Virus record (IMG/VR): IMGVR_UViG_3300044824_000335
Coordinates: 1-31,451 of that record
Strand: one strand, 5' to 3'
DNA from: a virus
DNA: 31,451 nucleotides
The notes under the pieces are model-generated. The model did no database searches, was not told the origin of the DNA, and saw only the letters and a program-made list of their open reading frames with translations. Below, one piece after another: positions 23,686-31,247 of the stretch. The position numbers and the translations under genes are program-made. Positions within the stretch are counted from its first letter, which is position 1. The number at the start of each line of letters is the position of its first letter.

Positions 23686-24282
23686 ATGAGCAACAGCGTC
23701 TTCCCGACATTCAAAACCCTGGGCTGGCCCTTCACCCGCCGGGCCCTCTGGCACACCCTGAGCAACGAGGCCGAAAGCGGCCGGGCGGTGCACGTCAGGC
23801 TCTGGTCCGCCCCCCTCTACGAGTGGGACCTGCAATATAACGGCCTCAGCCTCGCCGACCAGGCCTCCCTCTGGGGATTTTACAACGCCCGCAGCGGCGC
23901 CTTCGACGACTTCCTGCTCAGCGACCAGACCGACAACTTCGCCCCGGGGGCGCAGCTGGGCGTCGGCGACGGCGTCACCAAGGCCTTCCAGTTCTGCCGC
24001 GCCCAGGGCGGCTACGTGGAGGCCCAGTACGACGTCCAGCAGACCCCGACGCCCCCGGTCATCTACCTGAACGGCGCGGTCCAGGCCGGGACCGCCTACT
24101 CCATCTCCTACCTCGCCTCCGGGATACTCACCTTTGTCACCGCGCCCGGCTCCGGCGTGGTGATCACCGCGGATTTCTATTTCTACTACCGCGCCATGTT
24201 CACGGAGGACAAGCTGGAGCTGGCCGCCATCCTCCAGGGCGCCGCCACCGGCAAGCTCACCCTGCGGATGGTGCGGACGTGA
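23686..24282 (+). CDS. DUF2460-like distal tail protein (GTA gp12-type)
   Basis: There is no clear Shine-Dalgarno; GGTAACCGGCT precedes the ATG. The protein (FPTFKTLGWPFTRRALWHTL, RLWSAPLYEWDLQYNGLS, DQASLWGFYNARSGAFDDFLLSD, GDGVTKAFQFCRAQGGYVE, VIYLNGAVQAGTAYSI, DFYFYYRAMFTEDKLELAAIL) has the standard DUF2460 pattern. Members form the distal tail ring in siphoviruses and in gene transfer agents. The 198-residue length is normal. It directly follows the tape measure gene, and the next three tail genes are the expected partners. Confidence 0.87.
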   Translation: MSNSVFPTFKTLGWPFTRRALWHTLSNEAESGRAVHVRLWSAPLYEWDLQYNGLSLADQASLWGFYNARSGAFDDFLLSDQTDNFAPGAQLGVGDGVTKAFQFCRAQGGYVEAQYDVQQTPTPPVIYLNGAVQAGTAYSISYLASGILTFVTAPGSGVVITADFYFYYRAMFTEDKLELAAILQGAATGKLTLRMVRT

Positions 24283-24288
24283 GAGAAA

Positions 24289-24403
24289 GTTATCAGTTAT
24301 CAGTAATCAGTAAAGGCAAAGGCAAAACAAAGGCGGAATTTCTTGGAACTGATTACTGATTACTGATTACTGATTACTGATTACTGATCACTGATCACTG
24401 GTC
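24289..24403. repeat. Heptad-arm module 20
   Basis: Short left arm (TATCAGT, AATCAGT), purine linker AAAGGCAAAGGCAAAACAAA with a unique GGCGGAATTTCTTGGA interruption, and an ACTGATT/ACTGATC right arm. Confidence 0.88.
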
Positions 24404-24411
24404 ACCGACTT

Positions 24412-25281
24412 ATGAAGACCGCGGACGCTGGACTAATCGCCTTCCTGGCCGTCAACCGCCAGTTCTGCCAGGCCGACCTCTTCGACTTCGCCATGGCCGA
24501 CGGCTCCCACCTCTACCTCACCAGCGCCAACGTCAACATCGTCTCCGGCGGCCACACCTACCTGGCCACCGGCCCCTACATTCAGCGCAGCAAGCTCAAG
24601 ACGGTGCGGGGCACCCAGGTCGACACCCTCACCCTCACCTGCTTCACCTCCCAGGCCACCCTGCTGGACGGCATCGGCTTCCAGCAGGCCCTCCTGGAAG
24701 GCGCCCTGGACGGCGCCACGGTCACCATGAGCCGCCTGATCTTCGCCTCCTGGGCCAACCCGGCGCAGTTCAACCCGGTGGTCCTCTTCGCCGGCCGCGT
24801 CGCCGACCTGCCGGTGGTGGACTACGCCCAGATCCAGATCAACGTCAAGTCGTGGCTGGAACTGCTGGACCAGCAGGTCCCCTGGCAGCTCTACCAGGCG
24901 CCCTGCGCCTACTGCCTCTACGACGCCAACTGCGGCGTGGCCCCGGGCTCCTTCGCCCAGGGCGGCTATGTCCAGGCGAGCGCGGGCAACAGCGCCGTCG
25001 CCTTTCTGACCAACCTCAACCAGCCCGACGGCTGGTTCACCCTCGGCAAGATCCAGATGGTCTCCGGGGCCTGCGCCGGCCAGCTCCGGGCCGTCAAGGC
25101 CTATGCCGGCGCGGTGGTCACGGCCATGGTCCCCTGGATCGGCGGCCCGCCGGCCGCGGGCGACGGCTTTACCATTTGGGCCGGCTGCGACCGCCAGATG
25201 AGCACCTGCGAGAACAAGTTCAGCAACCTGGCGAATTTCGGGGGCCAGCCCTTCATCCCGGCCCCGTCTACAGTAATATAG
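24412..25281 (+). CDS. DUF2163 / BR0599-type tail protein (GTA gp13-like)
   Basis: The ATG follows ACCGACTT with no Shine-Dalgarno. The N-terminal part (LIAFLAVNRQFCQADLFDFAMADG, YIQRSKLKTVRGTQVDTLTL) is DUF2163-like. The C-terminal half has the BR0599 cysteine pattern: APCAYCLYDANCGV (residues about 163-176) and WAGCDRQMSTCENKFSNLAN (about 258-277), ending with FGGQPFIPAP. These cysteines are thought to bind metal in the tail hub of gene transfer agents and related phages. It stands between the DUF2460 and NlpC/P60 genes, the canonical GTA-like order. Length 289 is normal. Confidence 0.88.
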   Translation: MKTADAGLIAFLAVNRQFCQADLFDFAMADGSHLYLTSANVNIVSGGHTYLATGPYIQRSKLKTVRGTQVDTLTLTCFTSQATLLDGIGFQQALLEGALDGATVTMSRLIFASWANPAQFNPVVLFAGRVADLPVVDYAQIQINVKSWLELLDQQVPWQLYQAPCAYCLYDANCGVAPGSFAQGGYVQASAGNSAVAFLTNLNQPDGWFTLGKIQMVSGACAGQLRAVKAYAGAVVTAMVPWIGGPPAAGDGFTIWAGCDRQMSTCENKFSNLANFGGQPFIPAPSTVI

Positions 25282-25286
25282 AAGGA

Positions 25287-25499
25287 AGTAATCAGTAATC
25301 AGTAATCAGTAATCAGTAATCAGTAATCAGTAATCAGTAATCAGTTTTTTGCATTTTGCCTTTACTGGCCACTGGCCACTGATCACTGATCACTATCTTT
25401 GCTTTTGCCTTTACTGACCACTGACCACTGACCACTGACCACTGACCACTGATCACTGATCACTGACCACTGACCACTGATCACTGATCACTGATCACT
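25287..25499. repeat. Heptad-arm module 21 (double right arm)
   Basis: Eight or so AATCAGT units, pyrimidine linker, ACTGGCC/ACTGATC arm, second linker, and a long run of ACTGACC/ACTGATC units. Confidence 0.9.
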
Positions 25500-25509
25500 T
25501 GGAGTTGAA

Positions 25510-25953
25510 ATGACAATCATCGAATCAGCCCTGCGCCAGGCCATCATCTCCGAGGCCGAGTCCTGGATCGGCACCCCCTTCCACCACGAGGCCATGGTCA
25601 AGGGCGCCGGGGTCGATTGCGGCATGCTGCTGGTGGCCGCCTACCGGGCTGCCGGCCTCCTCCCGGAGTTCACCCCGGAGCACTACGCCTTGCAGTGGCA
25701 CCTGCACCGCACCCGGGAGCAATATCTGGAATACCTGGCGCAGTTCGGCGGGGAGATCCCCGAGGGAGAGGAGGGCCCGGGCGACGTGGTCATCTGGAAG
25801 CTGGGGCGCGCCTACAGCCACGCGGCCATCATCACGGCGTGGCCGGAGATCATCCATTCCCTGGCGGGCCAGGGGGTGGTCCGGGACCGCGCCGACCTGC
25901 TCCTCCGGCTGCAGGGGCGCCCCCGCAAATTCTTCAGCTATTGGCACTTATAA
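25510..25953 (+). CDS. NlpC/P60-family tail-tip cell-wall peptidase
   Basis: CACTTGGAGTTGAA precedes the ATG. The 147-residue protein matches the phage NlpC/P60 group (GTA gp14-like), which cleaves peptidoglycan peptides during DNA entry. The catalytic Cys is C37 in GVDCGML, the His is H104 in AYSHAAII, and the third polar residue is H116 in IIHSLAGQG. WIGTPFHHEAMVKGAG precedes the Cys as usual. All catalytic residues are present. It follows the DUF2163 gene as expected; its usual downstream neighbour, the hub gene, is now separated from it by a methyltransferase cassette. Confidence 0.9.
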   Translation: MTIIESALRQAIISEAESWIGTPFHHEAMVKGAGVDCGMLLVAAYRAAGLLPEFTPEHYALQWHLHRTREQYLEYLAQFGGEIPEGEEGPGDVVIWKLGRAYSHAAIITAWPEIIHSLAGQGVVRDRADLLLRLQGRPRKFFSYWHL

Positions 25954-25961
25954 GGAAATGT

Positions 25962-26713
25962 CTTTTTGTGGGAATTATATACTTGACTCCCGAAACTTGA
26001 GAAACCCATGATCTGGCCTGACGACTACCTAATCCCCGGAATTGAGCCGTACCACGTTGAGGACGCCGGGATAATCTATTGTGCCGATTGCCGGGACATC
26101 CTGCCCCACTTGCCCAAGGTGGATTTGGTGCTGACTGATCCGCCGTATGGATTGTACTATGAATATGACCAGTATCAAGATTCTGAGCAAAACCTAATTG
26201 ATTTAATAAATAAAGTGTTTCCATTGTTGACCGCCGATAGAATCATGCTGACTTGCGGACACACAAATATATGGAAGTACCCTCCCGCTACTTGGGTTAT
26301 GTGCTGGTATTATGGAACGACTAACGCCCTAAACAGTTGGGGATTTACTTCTTGGCAGCCAATTCTCTGCTATGGCAAGGATGCTTATTTAGCGAATGGG
26401 AAAGGCGCAAGAATGGATGTGATTAAAGACTCACGTTCGCCGGACCCAGAATTGAAAAACAAAAAACATTCCTGCCCAAAACCAATTAGCTTCGTTAAGA
26501 AACTGCTTATTCGGGGAAGTGTCAATCCATTAGATATAGTTCTTGACCCATTTTTAGGGCTGGGAAGTACGGCGGTAGCCGCCAAGGAATTAGGCCGCAA
26601 GTTTATCGGGATTGAGATTAGCGAGGAGTACTGCCAGATCGCAGTTAAACGACTGAGACAGGGGATGCTTGATTTTGGATAAAGGGAGTCAAATATATAA
26701 TTCCCCTTTTTGT
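25962..26713 (+). mobile_element. Transposon-like cassette carrying a methyltransferase (TIRs and 8-bp target duplication)
   Basis: A 736-bp element (25970-26705) begins GGGAATTATATACTTGA and ends with the inverse TCAAATATATAATTCCC. The 22-bp terminal inverted repeats (25970-25991 and 26684-26705) match at 21 of 22 positions. The direct repeat CTTTTTGT sits immediately outside each end (25962-25969 and 26706-26713), the signature of a target site duplication. No transposase is inside. The element is AT-richer than the phage, and removing it restores the linker TCTTTTTGTCTTTTGACTTT seen in other modules. An 8-bp duplication and GGG ends recall IS1595-type elements and mobile insertion cassettes, but the family is not proven. 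Confidence 0.88.
26008..26682 (+). CDS. DNA methyltransferase, beta class (N6-adenine or N4-cytosine)
   Basis: The 224-residue protein has the catalytic motif TDPPYG (residues 43-48) near the N-terminus and the AdoMet-binding motif DPFLGLGST (180-188) near the C-terminus, with IGIEISEEYCQIA after it; this order defines the beta class. HSCPKPISFVKKLL (154-167) matches the usual HPTxKP region. It would methylate a short DNA target, protecting DNA or altering regulation; the target cannot be read from sequence. GC is clearly lower than in flanking genes. It is the sole gene of the cassette and stops two bases before the right inverted repeat. No restriction partner is present. Confidence 0.9.
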   Translation: MIWPDDYLIPGIEPYHVEDAGIIYCADCRDILPHLPKVDLVLTDPPYGLYYEYDQYQDSEQNLIDLINKVFPLLTADRIMLTCGHTNIWKYPPATWVMCWYYGTTNALNSWGFTSWQPILCYGKDAYLANGKGARMDVIKDSRSPDPELKNKKHSCPKPISFVKKLLIRGSVNPLDIVLDPFLGLGSTAVAAKELGRKFIGIEISEEYCQIAVKRLRQGMLDFG

Positions 26714-26776
26714 CTTTTGACTTTACTGATCACTGATCACTGATCACTGACCACTGACCACTGACCACTGGTAACT
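26706..26776. repeat. Heptad-arm module 22, right half only
   Basis: Pyrimidine linker (TTTTTGTCTTTTGACTTT) and right arm (ACTGATC, ACTGACC). A left arm is missing; the methyltransferase cassette inserted at the linker start. Confidence 0.88.
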
Positions 26777-26779
26777 GAA

Positions 26780-29755
26780 ATGAGCCTCTTCGGCACCAGC
26801 GCCTCCAAAGCCAAGGGCACCCCCCAGCAGCCCCGCCAGGTCCTGGGCTACCAGGTGCAAAGCTCCTGCCAGGGCGCGGTCATCGCCCTGGTCTACGGCC
26901 AGCAGCGCATCCCCGGCAACCTGCTCTGGGCCGCCAATTTTGTGGCCAGTCCCCAATACACCACCACCAGCGGCGCCGGCGGCGCCGGCGGCGGCAAGGG
27001 CGCCGCCCCCTCCTCGTCCACCACCACCCTCTCCGGCTACCTCTATTACATGGACCTGATCATCGGCATCTGCCTGGGCCCCATCGCCGGCGTGGCCACC
27101 GTCTACGACGGCGCCACCCCCTACGCCCCCGCCGACTGGTTCGACCTCATCAGCCTGGGCGGCCGCCCCGCTTCGCCCTGGGGCTATCTCAGCGCCCACT
27201 ACCCCCAGCAGGCCCTCGCTTATTCCGGCATCGCCGCGGCCTGCAAGGCGCAGCTCTACCTGGGGGACAGCGCCCAGCTCCCCTCTTTCAACTTCGAGGT
27301 CCAGGGCCTGAAACAGTTCAACCCCGCCGGCGGCATCCTGGACGCCAACCCCGCCGATATCCTCTACGATTTCCTGACCAACCCCAACTACGGCTGCGGC
27401 TGGCCCGCGGCCCTGGTGGGCGACCTCACCCAATACTCGGACTACTGCATCGCCAACTCCATCTTCCTCAGCCCCCAGCTCACCTCCCAGGAAGCCGCCT
27501 CGGCCTTCCTCGATTATCTCATGCAGCTCTCCAACTCCGAAATCGTCTGGTCCGGGGGGCAGCTCAAGGCGGTGCCCTACGGCGACACCCCGGCCACCGG
27601 GCCCGCCGCGGTCCAGGTCACCAGCTATTATTACATCCCCGGGGGATCTCCTTATACCATCACCGTCCCCAACTGGCTGGCCGACTATGAAGTCATGGAA
27701 ATGCAGCAGACCGGGGTCGGCAGCAACCTCTGGGAGAATTACGCCCCCCTGGCCGCCGGCGCCGCCCCTCCGGCCCCCGGCTATTACTCGGTGGCCGCCG
27801 GCGTCTACACCTTCAACGCCGCCCAGGCCGGGGTCTACGTCGGCATCACCTACTGGTCCTCCCCGGCCGGGATGGCCCCGGTGACCTTTACCCCCAACGT
27901 GGTCCCGCAATACAACCTGGGCACGGACGACTTCATCGCCGACAAGGACCAGCCCCCGGTGACCGCGGCCCGCAAGGCCATCTCCGACGCCTATAACTGG
28001 TTCCAGGTCGAATACTACGACCGGGCCAACAGCTACGACCCCACCATCGCCGACTGCAAGGACCAGAACGCCATCGCCCTCTACGGCCCCCGCATCCAGA
28101 CCAACGTCGAGGGCCACGCCATCACCAACGGCCCCCTGGCCCAGTTCATCGGCCAGACCCTGCTGCAAAAGTCGCTCTACATCCGCAACACCTACAAATT
28201 CAAGGTGGACGGCCGCTATTTCCTGCTGGACCCGATGGACTGGGTCTCCCTCACCGTCCCCAACTTGGGGCTCTCCGGCGCCATGTGCCGCATCATCTCC
28301 ATCGAGGAAAGCGACGACGGGTCGCTCGCCTTCGAGGTGGAGGAATGGCCCGAGGCCGCCGGCACCCCCGCCATCCACACCATGCAGGCCCCGGCCGGCC
28401 TCCAGCTCAACCTCAACGCCGACCCCGGCAACGTCAATCCGCCCATCATCTTCGAGGCCCCGGCGCTGCTCACCCAGGCCGGCTATGAGGTTTGGGTGGC
28501 CGCCTGCGGCGGCCTCGATTGGGGCGGGGCCGAGGTCTGGATCAGCTACGATAACATCACCTACAAGCGGGCCGGTCTCATCTCCAACCCCTGCCGCATG
28601 GGGGTCCTGGCCGCCCAGCTCGCCTCCGGCAGCGACCCCGACACCGTCGACTCCTGCCTGGTGGACCTGACCGAGTCCCGGGGCGTCCTCCTTTCCGGGA
28701 CCCAGCAGGACGCCGACCTGATGGCCACCGCCTGCTACGTGGACGGCGAGGTCATCAGCTACGAGACCGCCGCCCTCACCGCGCCCTATAAATACACCCT
28801 GGGCGCCTACCTGCGCCGGGGCGCCTACCTGACGCCCATCACCGCCCACGCCCAGAACAGCGCCTTCTGCCGCCTGGACCAGGCCGTCTTCAAGCTCCCC
28901 TTCCAGGCCGCCAACATCGGGCAGACCCTCTATATCAAGTTCCTGAGCAACAACCTCTGGGGCGGCGCCACCCAGGAGCTTTCGGAGGTCGAGCCCTACA
29001 CCCATTACCTCAGCGGCGCCTCCATGACCGCCGGGCTGCCCGCCATCACCGGGCTCGCCTCCTTCTACCAGGCCGGGCAGATTTCCCTAATTTGGAATCA
29101 GGCCGCCGACCCCCTGGCCGCCTACCGCCAGATCGATTACGAGGTGCGCAAGGGCACGGCCTGGGCCATCGCGGAGATCGTCGGCCGCACCAGCTCCCCC
29201 AACTGCCCCTGCTTCGGCAACGGCACCTATTGGGTGGCCACCCATTACAACGGCTTCTACGGGGCCGCTTCCTCCATCGTGGTCACCAACTCCAGCGTCT
29301 TCGCCACCATCCTGGCCTCCTACGACGACTACGCCAACGGCTGGCCCGGGACCATGAGCGGCGGCGTCTTCAAGGACGGCAACGGCTACCTGGAGATCTC
29401 CGGGGGCGGCCCCGGCTATTACACCATCGCCGCCGCCCAGCTCGTCAACCTCGGGAGCTGCCAGCTGGTCACCGTGGCCGCCAATTACCTGTTCGAGAGC
29501 GTGCTGTCCACCGCCCTTGTCAGCACCTGGACCGATTGGGACTCCATCCCGGACGTGGACGGCCTGACCGCGGGCAATGCGGACGTCCAGGTACAGATCC
29601 AGGTCTCCACCGACGGCACGAATTGGGGCGACTGGCAGGAGCTGCACCCGGGCCAGTATTACGCCTGGAAGATCAACCTTAGGCTGGTCTTCACCATCTA
29701 CCAGGCCGGGGTCACCCCCATTGTCTCCGAGTTCAACTGGCAGGTGGGCCATTGA
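26780..29755 (+). CDS. Tail hub / tip attachment protein (GTA gp15 / J-like, 991 aa)
   Basis: The ATG abuts the repeat arm (GGTAACTGAAATG) with no Shine-Dalgarno. The N-terminal about 550 residues resemble the phage tail hub group: GYQVQSSCQGAVIALVYGQQRIPGNLLWA (residues 24-52), NPADILYDFLTNPNYGCGWP (190-210), LPVPY-type KAVPYGDTP, KDQPPVTAARKAISDAYNWFQVEY (390-415), TYKFKVDGRYFLLDPMDWVSLT (470-492) and a RIISIEESDDGSLAFEVEEW segment. The C-terminal 400 residues contain further beta domains that would contact the host or fibres. It assembles under the distal tail and opens for DNA exit. The longest gene in the window after the tip cluster. Confidence 0.85.
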   Translation: MSLFGTSASKAKGTPQQPRQVLGYQVQSSCQGAVIALVYGQQRIPGNLLWAANFVASPQYTTTSGAGGAGGGKGAAPSSSTTTLSGYLYYMDLIIGICLGPIAGVATVYDGATPYAPADWFDLISLGGRPASPWGYLSAHYPQQALAYSGIAAACKAQLYLGDSAQLPSFNFEVQGLKQFNPAGGILDANPADILYDFLTNPNYGCGWPAALVGDLTQYSDYCIANSIFLSPQLTSQEAASAFLDYLMQLSNSEIVWSGGQLKAVPYGDTPATGPAAVQVTSYYYIPGGSPYTITVPNWLADYEVMEMQQTGVGSNLWENYAPLAAGAAPPAPGYYSVAAGVYTFNAAQAGVYVGITYWSSPAGMAPVTFTPNVVPQYNLGTDDFIADKDQPPVTAARKAISDAYNWFQVEYYDRANSYDPTIADCKDQNAIALYGPRIQTNVEGHAITNGPLAQFIGQTLLQKSLYIRNTYKFKVDGRYFLLDPMDWVSLTVPNLGLSGAMCRIISIEESDDGSLAFEVEEWPEAAGTPAIHTMQAPAGLQLNLNADPGNVNPPIIFEAPALLTQAGYEVWVAACGGLDWGGAEVWISYDNITYKRAGLISNPCRMGVLAAQLASGSDPDTVDSCLVDLTESRGVLLSGTQQDADLMATACYVDGEVISYETAALTAPYKYTLGAYLRRGAYLTPITAHAQNSAFCRLDQAVFKLPFQAANIGQTLYIKFLSNNLWGGATQELSEVEPYTHYLSGASMTAGLPAITGLASFYQAGQISLIWNQAADPLAAYRQIDYEVRKGTAWAIAEIVGRTSSPNCPCFGNGTYWVATHYNGFYGAASSIVVTNSSVFATILASYDDYANGWPGTMSGGVFKDGNGYLEISGGGPGYYTIAAAQLVNLGSCQLVTVAANYLFESVLSTALVSTWTDWDSIPDVDGLTAGNADVQVQIQVSTDGTNWGDWQELHPGQYYAWKINLRLVFTIYQAGVTPIVSEFNWQVGH

Positions 29756-29757
29756 GG

Positions 29758-29852
29758 CCAGTGAACAGTAATCAGTGATCAGTGGCCAGTGGCCAGTAAA
29801 GGCAAAACTGATTACTGATCACTGATTACTGATCACTGATTACTGATCACTG
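29758..29852. repeat. Heptad-arm module 23 (last)
   Basis: Short left arm (GATCAGT, GGCCAGT), linker AAAGGCAAA, right arm alternating ACTGATT and ACTGATC. No further modules are seen downstream. Confidence 0.9.
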
Positions 29853-29870
29853 GCTATAAGGAGAAAACCC

Positions 29871-30716
29871 ATGTCTCAAAATGCCCTTGTAGTGCCCGAC
29901 GGCACCGGGGCCGCGGTCCGCGCCAATATCAACCTGGCCCTGGACACGCTCAACACCCTCAACTCCGGCCCCGGCGCGCCCTCCAACCCCGAGGCCTACA
30001 TGCTCTGGGCCGACACCGGCACCGGCTACCTGAAGCAGCGCAACGGCGCCAATAACGCCTGGGTGGCCATCCAGCCCCTCGACCCCAGCGTCCCCTTGAG
30101 CACCAACGCCGGGAACGCCTACAGCATCACGCTTTCCCCGGCCATCACCGCCTACGTGGGCGGGGTGGTCTATAAATTCCTCCCCAACGCCGCCAGCACC
30201 GGCGCCGCCACCCTCAGCATCAACGGCCTGGCGGCCATCCCCATTTCCCTGGCAGGCATACAGGCCAATCAGCCGCTATTTCTCGTCTATGACGCCACCG
30301 ATGTGCTTTTCCTGGCGCTCGGGATACCATCGGCGCCGGCCGCTCCCGTTCAGGGCGTTCCACATGGGATGCAGCTCTTCACCTCCTCCGGCACCTGGAA
30401 CTTACCCTCTGGGATAACCAAAGTCTGGGTGATAGCAATCGGCGGTGCTGGGTCGCAGAATAACGGTAGTTATGTTGAAGGAATTATAGCAGTCTCAGGT
30501 AATGCAACTGTTACTGTTGGTGCCGCCGGTCAGAATTCTTCTTTCGCAGGTAGCACAACCCTTCAAGCAGACTACGGTAATAATGGTGGCTCTGGTGGTT
30601 CTATTATCGTGCCAGGCAACGGCCTCAATAATCTTAATGTTGTCTGCGGCCAAATGTGGGGACAGATGGTAGGCAATCCAGGGAATTCGCAGGGTTGCGT
30701 CTTAGTTTACTGGTAA
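29871..30716 (+). CDS. Tail fibre / receptor-binding protein (281 aa)
   Basis: ATAAGGAGAAAACCC precedes the ATG. The N-terminal part (NALVVPDGTGAAVRANINLALDTLNTL, PSNPEAYMLWADTGTGYLKQRNGANN) is a common start of phage fibre proteins that attach to the hub. Residues about 85-160 are a beta-rich stalk (GATLSINGLAAIPIS). The C-terminal domain from about residue 165 (MQLFTSSGTWNLPSGITKVWVIAIGGAG) is a Gly/Asn-rich adhesin ending QGCVLVYW. Base composition changes to a lower GC from about 30,400, so this receptor-binding end was probably imported. A 16-codon relic of another C-terminus follows. Confidence 0.82.
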   Translation: MSQNALVVPDGTGAAVRANINLALDTLNTLNSGPGAPSNPEAYMLWADTGTGYLKQRNGANNAWVAIQPLDPSVPLSTNAGNAYSITLSPAITAYVGGVVYKFLPNAASTGAATLSINGLAAIPISLAGIQANQPLFLVYDATDVLFLALGIPSAPAAPVQGVPHGMQLFTSSGTWNLPSGITKVWVIAIGGAGSQNNGSYVEGIIAVSGNATVTVGAAGQNSSFAGSTTLQADYGNNGGSGGSIIVPGNGLNNLNVVCGQMWGQMVGNPGNSQGCVLVYW

Positions 30717-30763
30717 ACTATGGCAACGGAGGCACCGGCGGCGCAGTCCTCGTGATCTGGTAA
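30713..30763 (+). pseudogene. Relic of an older fibre C-terminus
   Basis: In another frame the bases overlapping and following the fibre stop encode VNYGNGGTGGAVLVIW and TAA, a typical Gly-rich fibre end parallel to the CVLVYW end of the active gene. Its GC-rich codons match the phage backbone rather than the new C-terminal domain. Confidence 0.5.
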
Positions 30764-30767
30764 GTCG

Positions 30768-30790
30768 TGTAGGGTGGGCACTGCCCACCA
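30768..30790. repeat. REP-like palindrome, TGTAGGGTGGGC type
   Basis: TGTAGGGTGGGCACTGCCCACCA has an 8-bp perfect stem (30773-30780 with 30782-30789). It is the same group as 9336 and 20937. Confidence 0.75.
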
Positions 30791-30810
30791 TTTCCTTAAG
30801 GTTCTTGTAG

Positions 30811-30833
30811 CCGCAGGCTTTAGCCTGCGTTTA
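30811..30833. terminator. Palindrome CGCAGGCT-TT-AGCCTGCG followed by a short T run
   Basis: A perfect 8-bp stem with 2-nt loop (30812-30829), followed by TTTAACCC, closes the tail gene run. It could be a weak terminator or a dispersed REP-like repeat (TAGCCGCAGGC type). Confidence 0.45.
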
Positions 30834-30857
30834 ACCCAATCCAGGAGGATCACCATC

Positions 30858-31070
30858 ATGCCAGCAACAGGCAGCGCGGCAATCTCGATTGACCCCACGG
30901 CAGGGGCCCAGCTCACTCAAACGATGACGGCGCCCTTGGCGGATATTTTCGCAGCTATCGCCAAGGCAGGCGGGGAATTGTTCACTGTGGAAATTGCCAA
31001 CGTCCCGGGCTGGCAGCTCCAGGTTAATTGCATCCCGGCCCCTGATCCAGCGCCAGCGCCGGCGCCCTGA
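30858..31070 (+). CDS. Small protein of unknown function (70 aa)
   Basis: The start at 30858 has a strong AGGAGG at 30843; the longer frame from 30774 would translate the palindromes and is rejected. The protein (TGSAAISIDPTAGAQLTQTM, TAPLADIFAAIAKAGGELFT, VEIANVPGWQLQVNC) is mostly acidic and ends in a Pro-Ala repeat (PAPDPAPAPAP). No known motif was recognised. It is the last + strand gene and may be a late phage accessory or a host gene. Confidence 0.6.
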   Translation: MPATGSAAISIDPTAGAQLTQTMTAPLADIFAAIAKAGGELFTVEIANVPGWQLQVNCIPAPDPAPAPAP

Positions 31071-31107
31071 ACTGGCTTCACCTCAGCCCCGTGGCGAAGA
31101 CATTTGG

Positions 31108-31133
31108 GGGGAGGCAATGGTTTATGCCTCCCC
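31108..31133. terminator. GGGGAGGCA hairpin between convergent genes
   Basis: A perfect 9-bp stem GGGGAGGCA / TGCCTCCCC with 8-nt loop ATGGTTTA. No T run follows on either strand, so Rho-independent termination is uncertain, but its place between convergent genes fits. Confidence 0.45.
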
Positions 31134-31247
31134 GTACCTCTATCACCCTAAAAAGGGCGCTCACCGCGCCCTCATCCTCCCAAAAATCCAACAGTCGTTT
31201 GATTTTTCGCTCCATCTTTTTTTCGCCATTTCTCGCGTTTCTGCCCC

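Noticed and set aside
25970-26705. Inverted repeats around the methyltransferase as a simple terminator pair
   Set aside because: The perfect 8-bp direct duplication outside both ends and the restored linker after excision point to transposition.
26744-29005. 753-codon open frame antisense to the hub gene
   Set aside because: Gly/Val-rich shadow of a GC-rich gene, beginning in repeat sequence.
391-29852. Heptad arrays as CRISPR arrays
   Set aside because: Units are 7 bp with no unique spacers, and both arms are low-complexity inverted arrays at gene junctions.
29871-30763. Diversity-generating retroelement for the fibre variation
   Set aside because: No reverse transcriptase, template repeat or clustered adenine variation is visible; module replacement explains the relic.
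30774-31070. 98-codon version of the small 3' gene
   Set aside because: The extra N-terminus translates two palindromes; the ATG at 30858 has an AGGAGG site.
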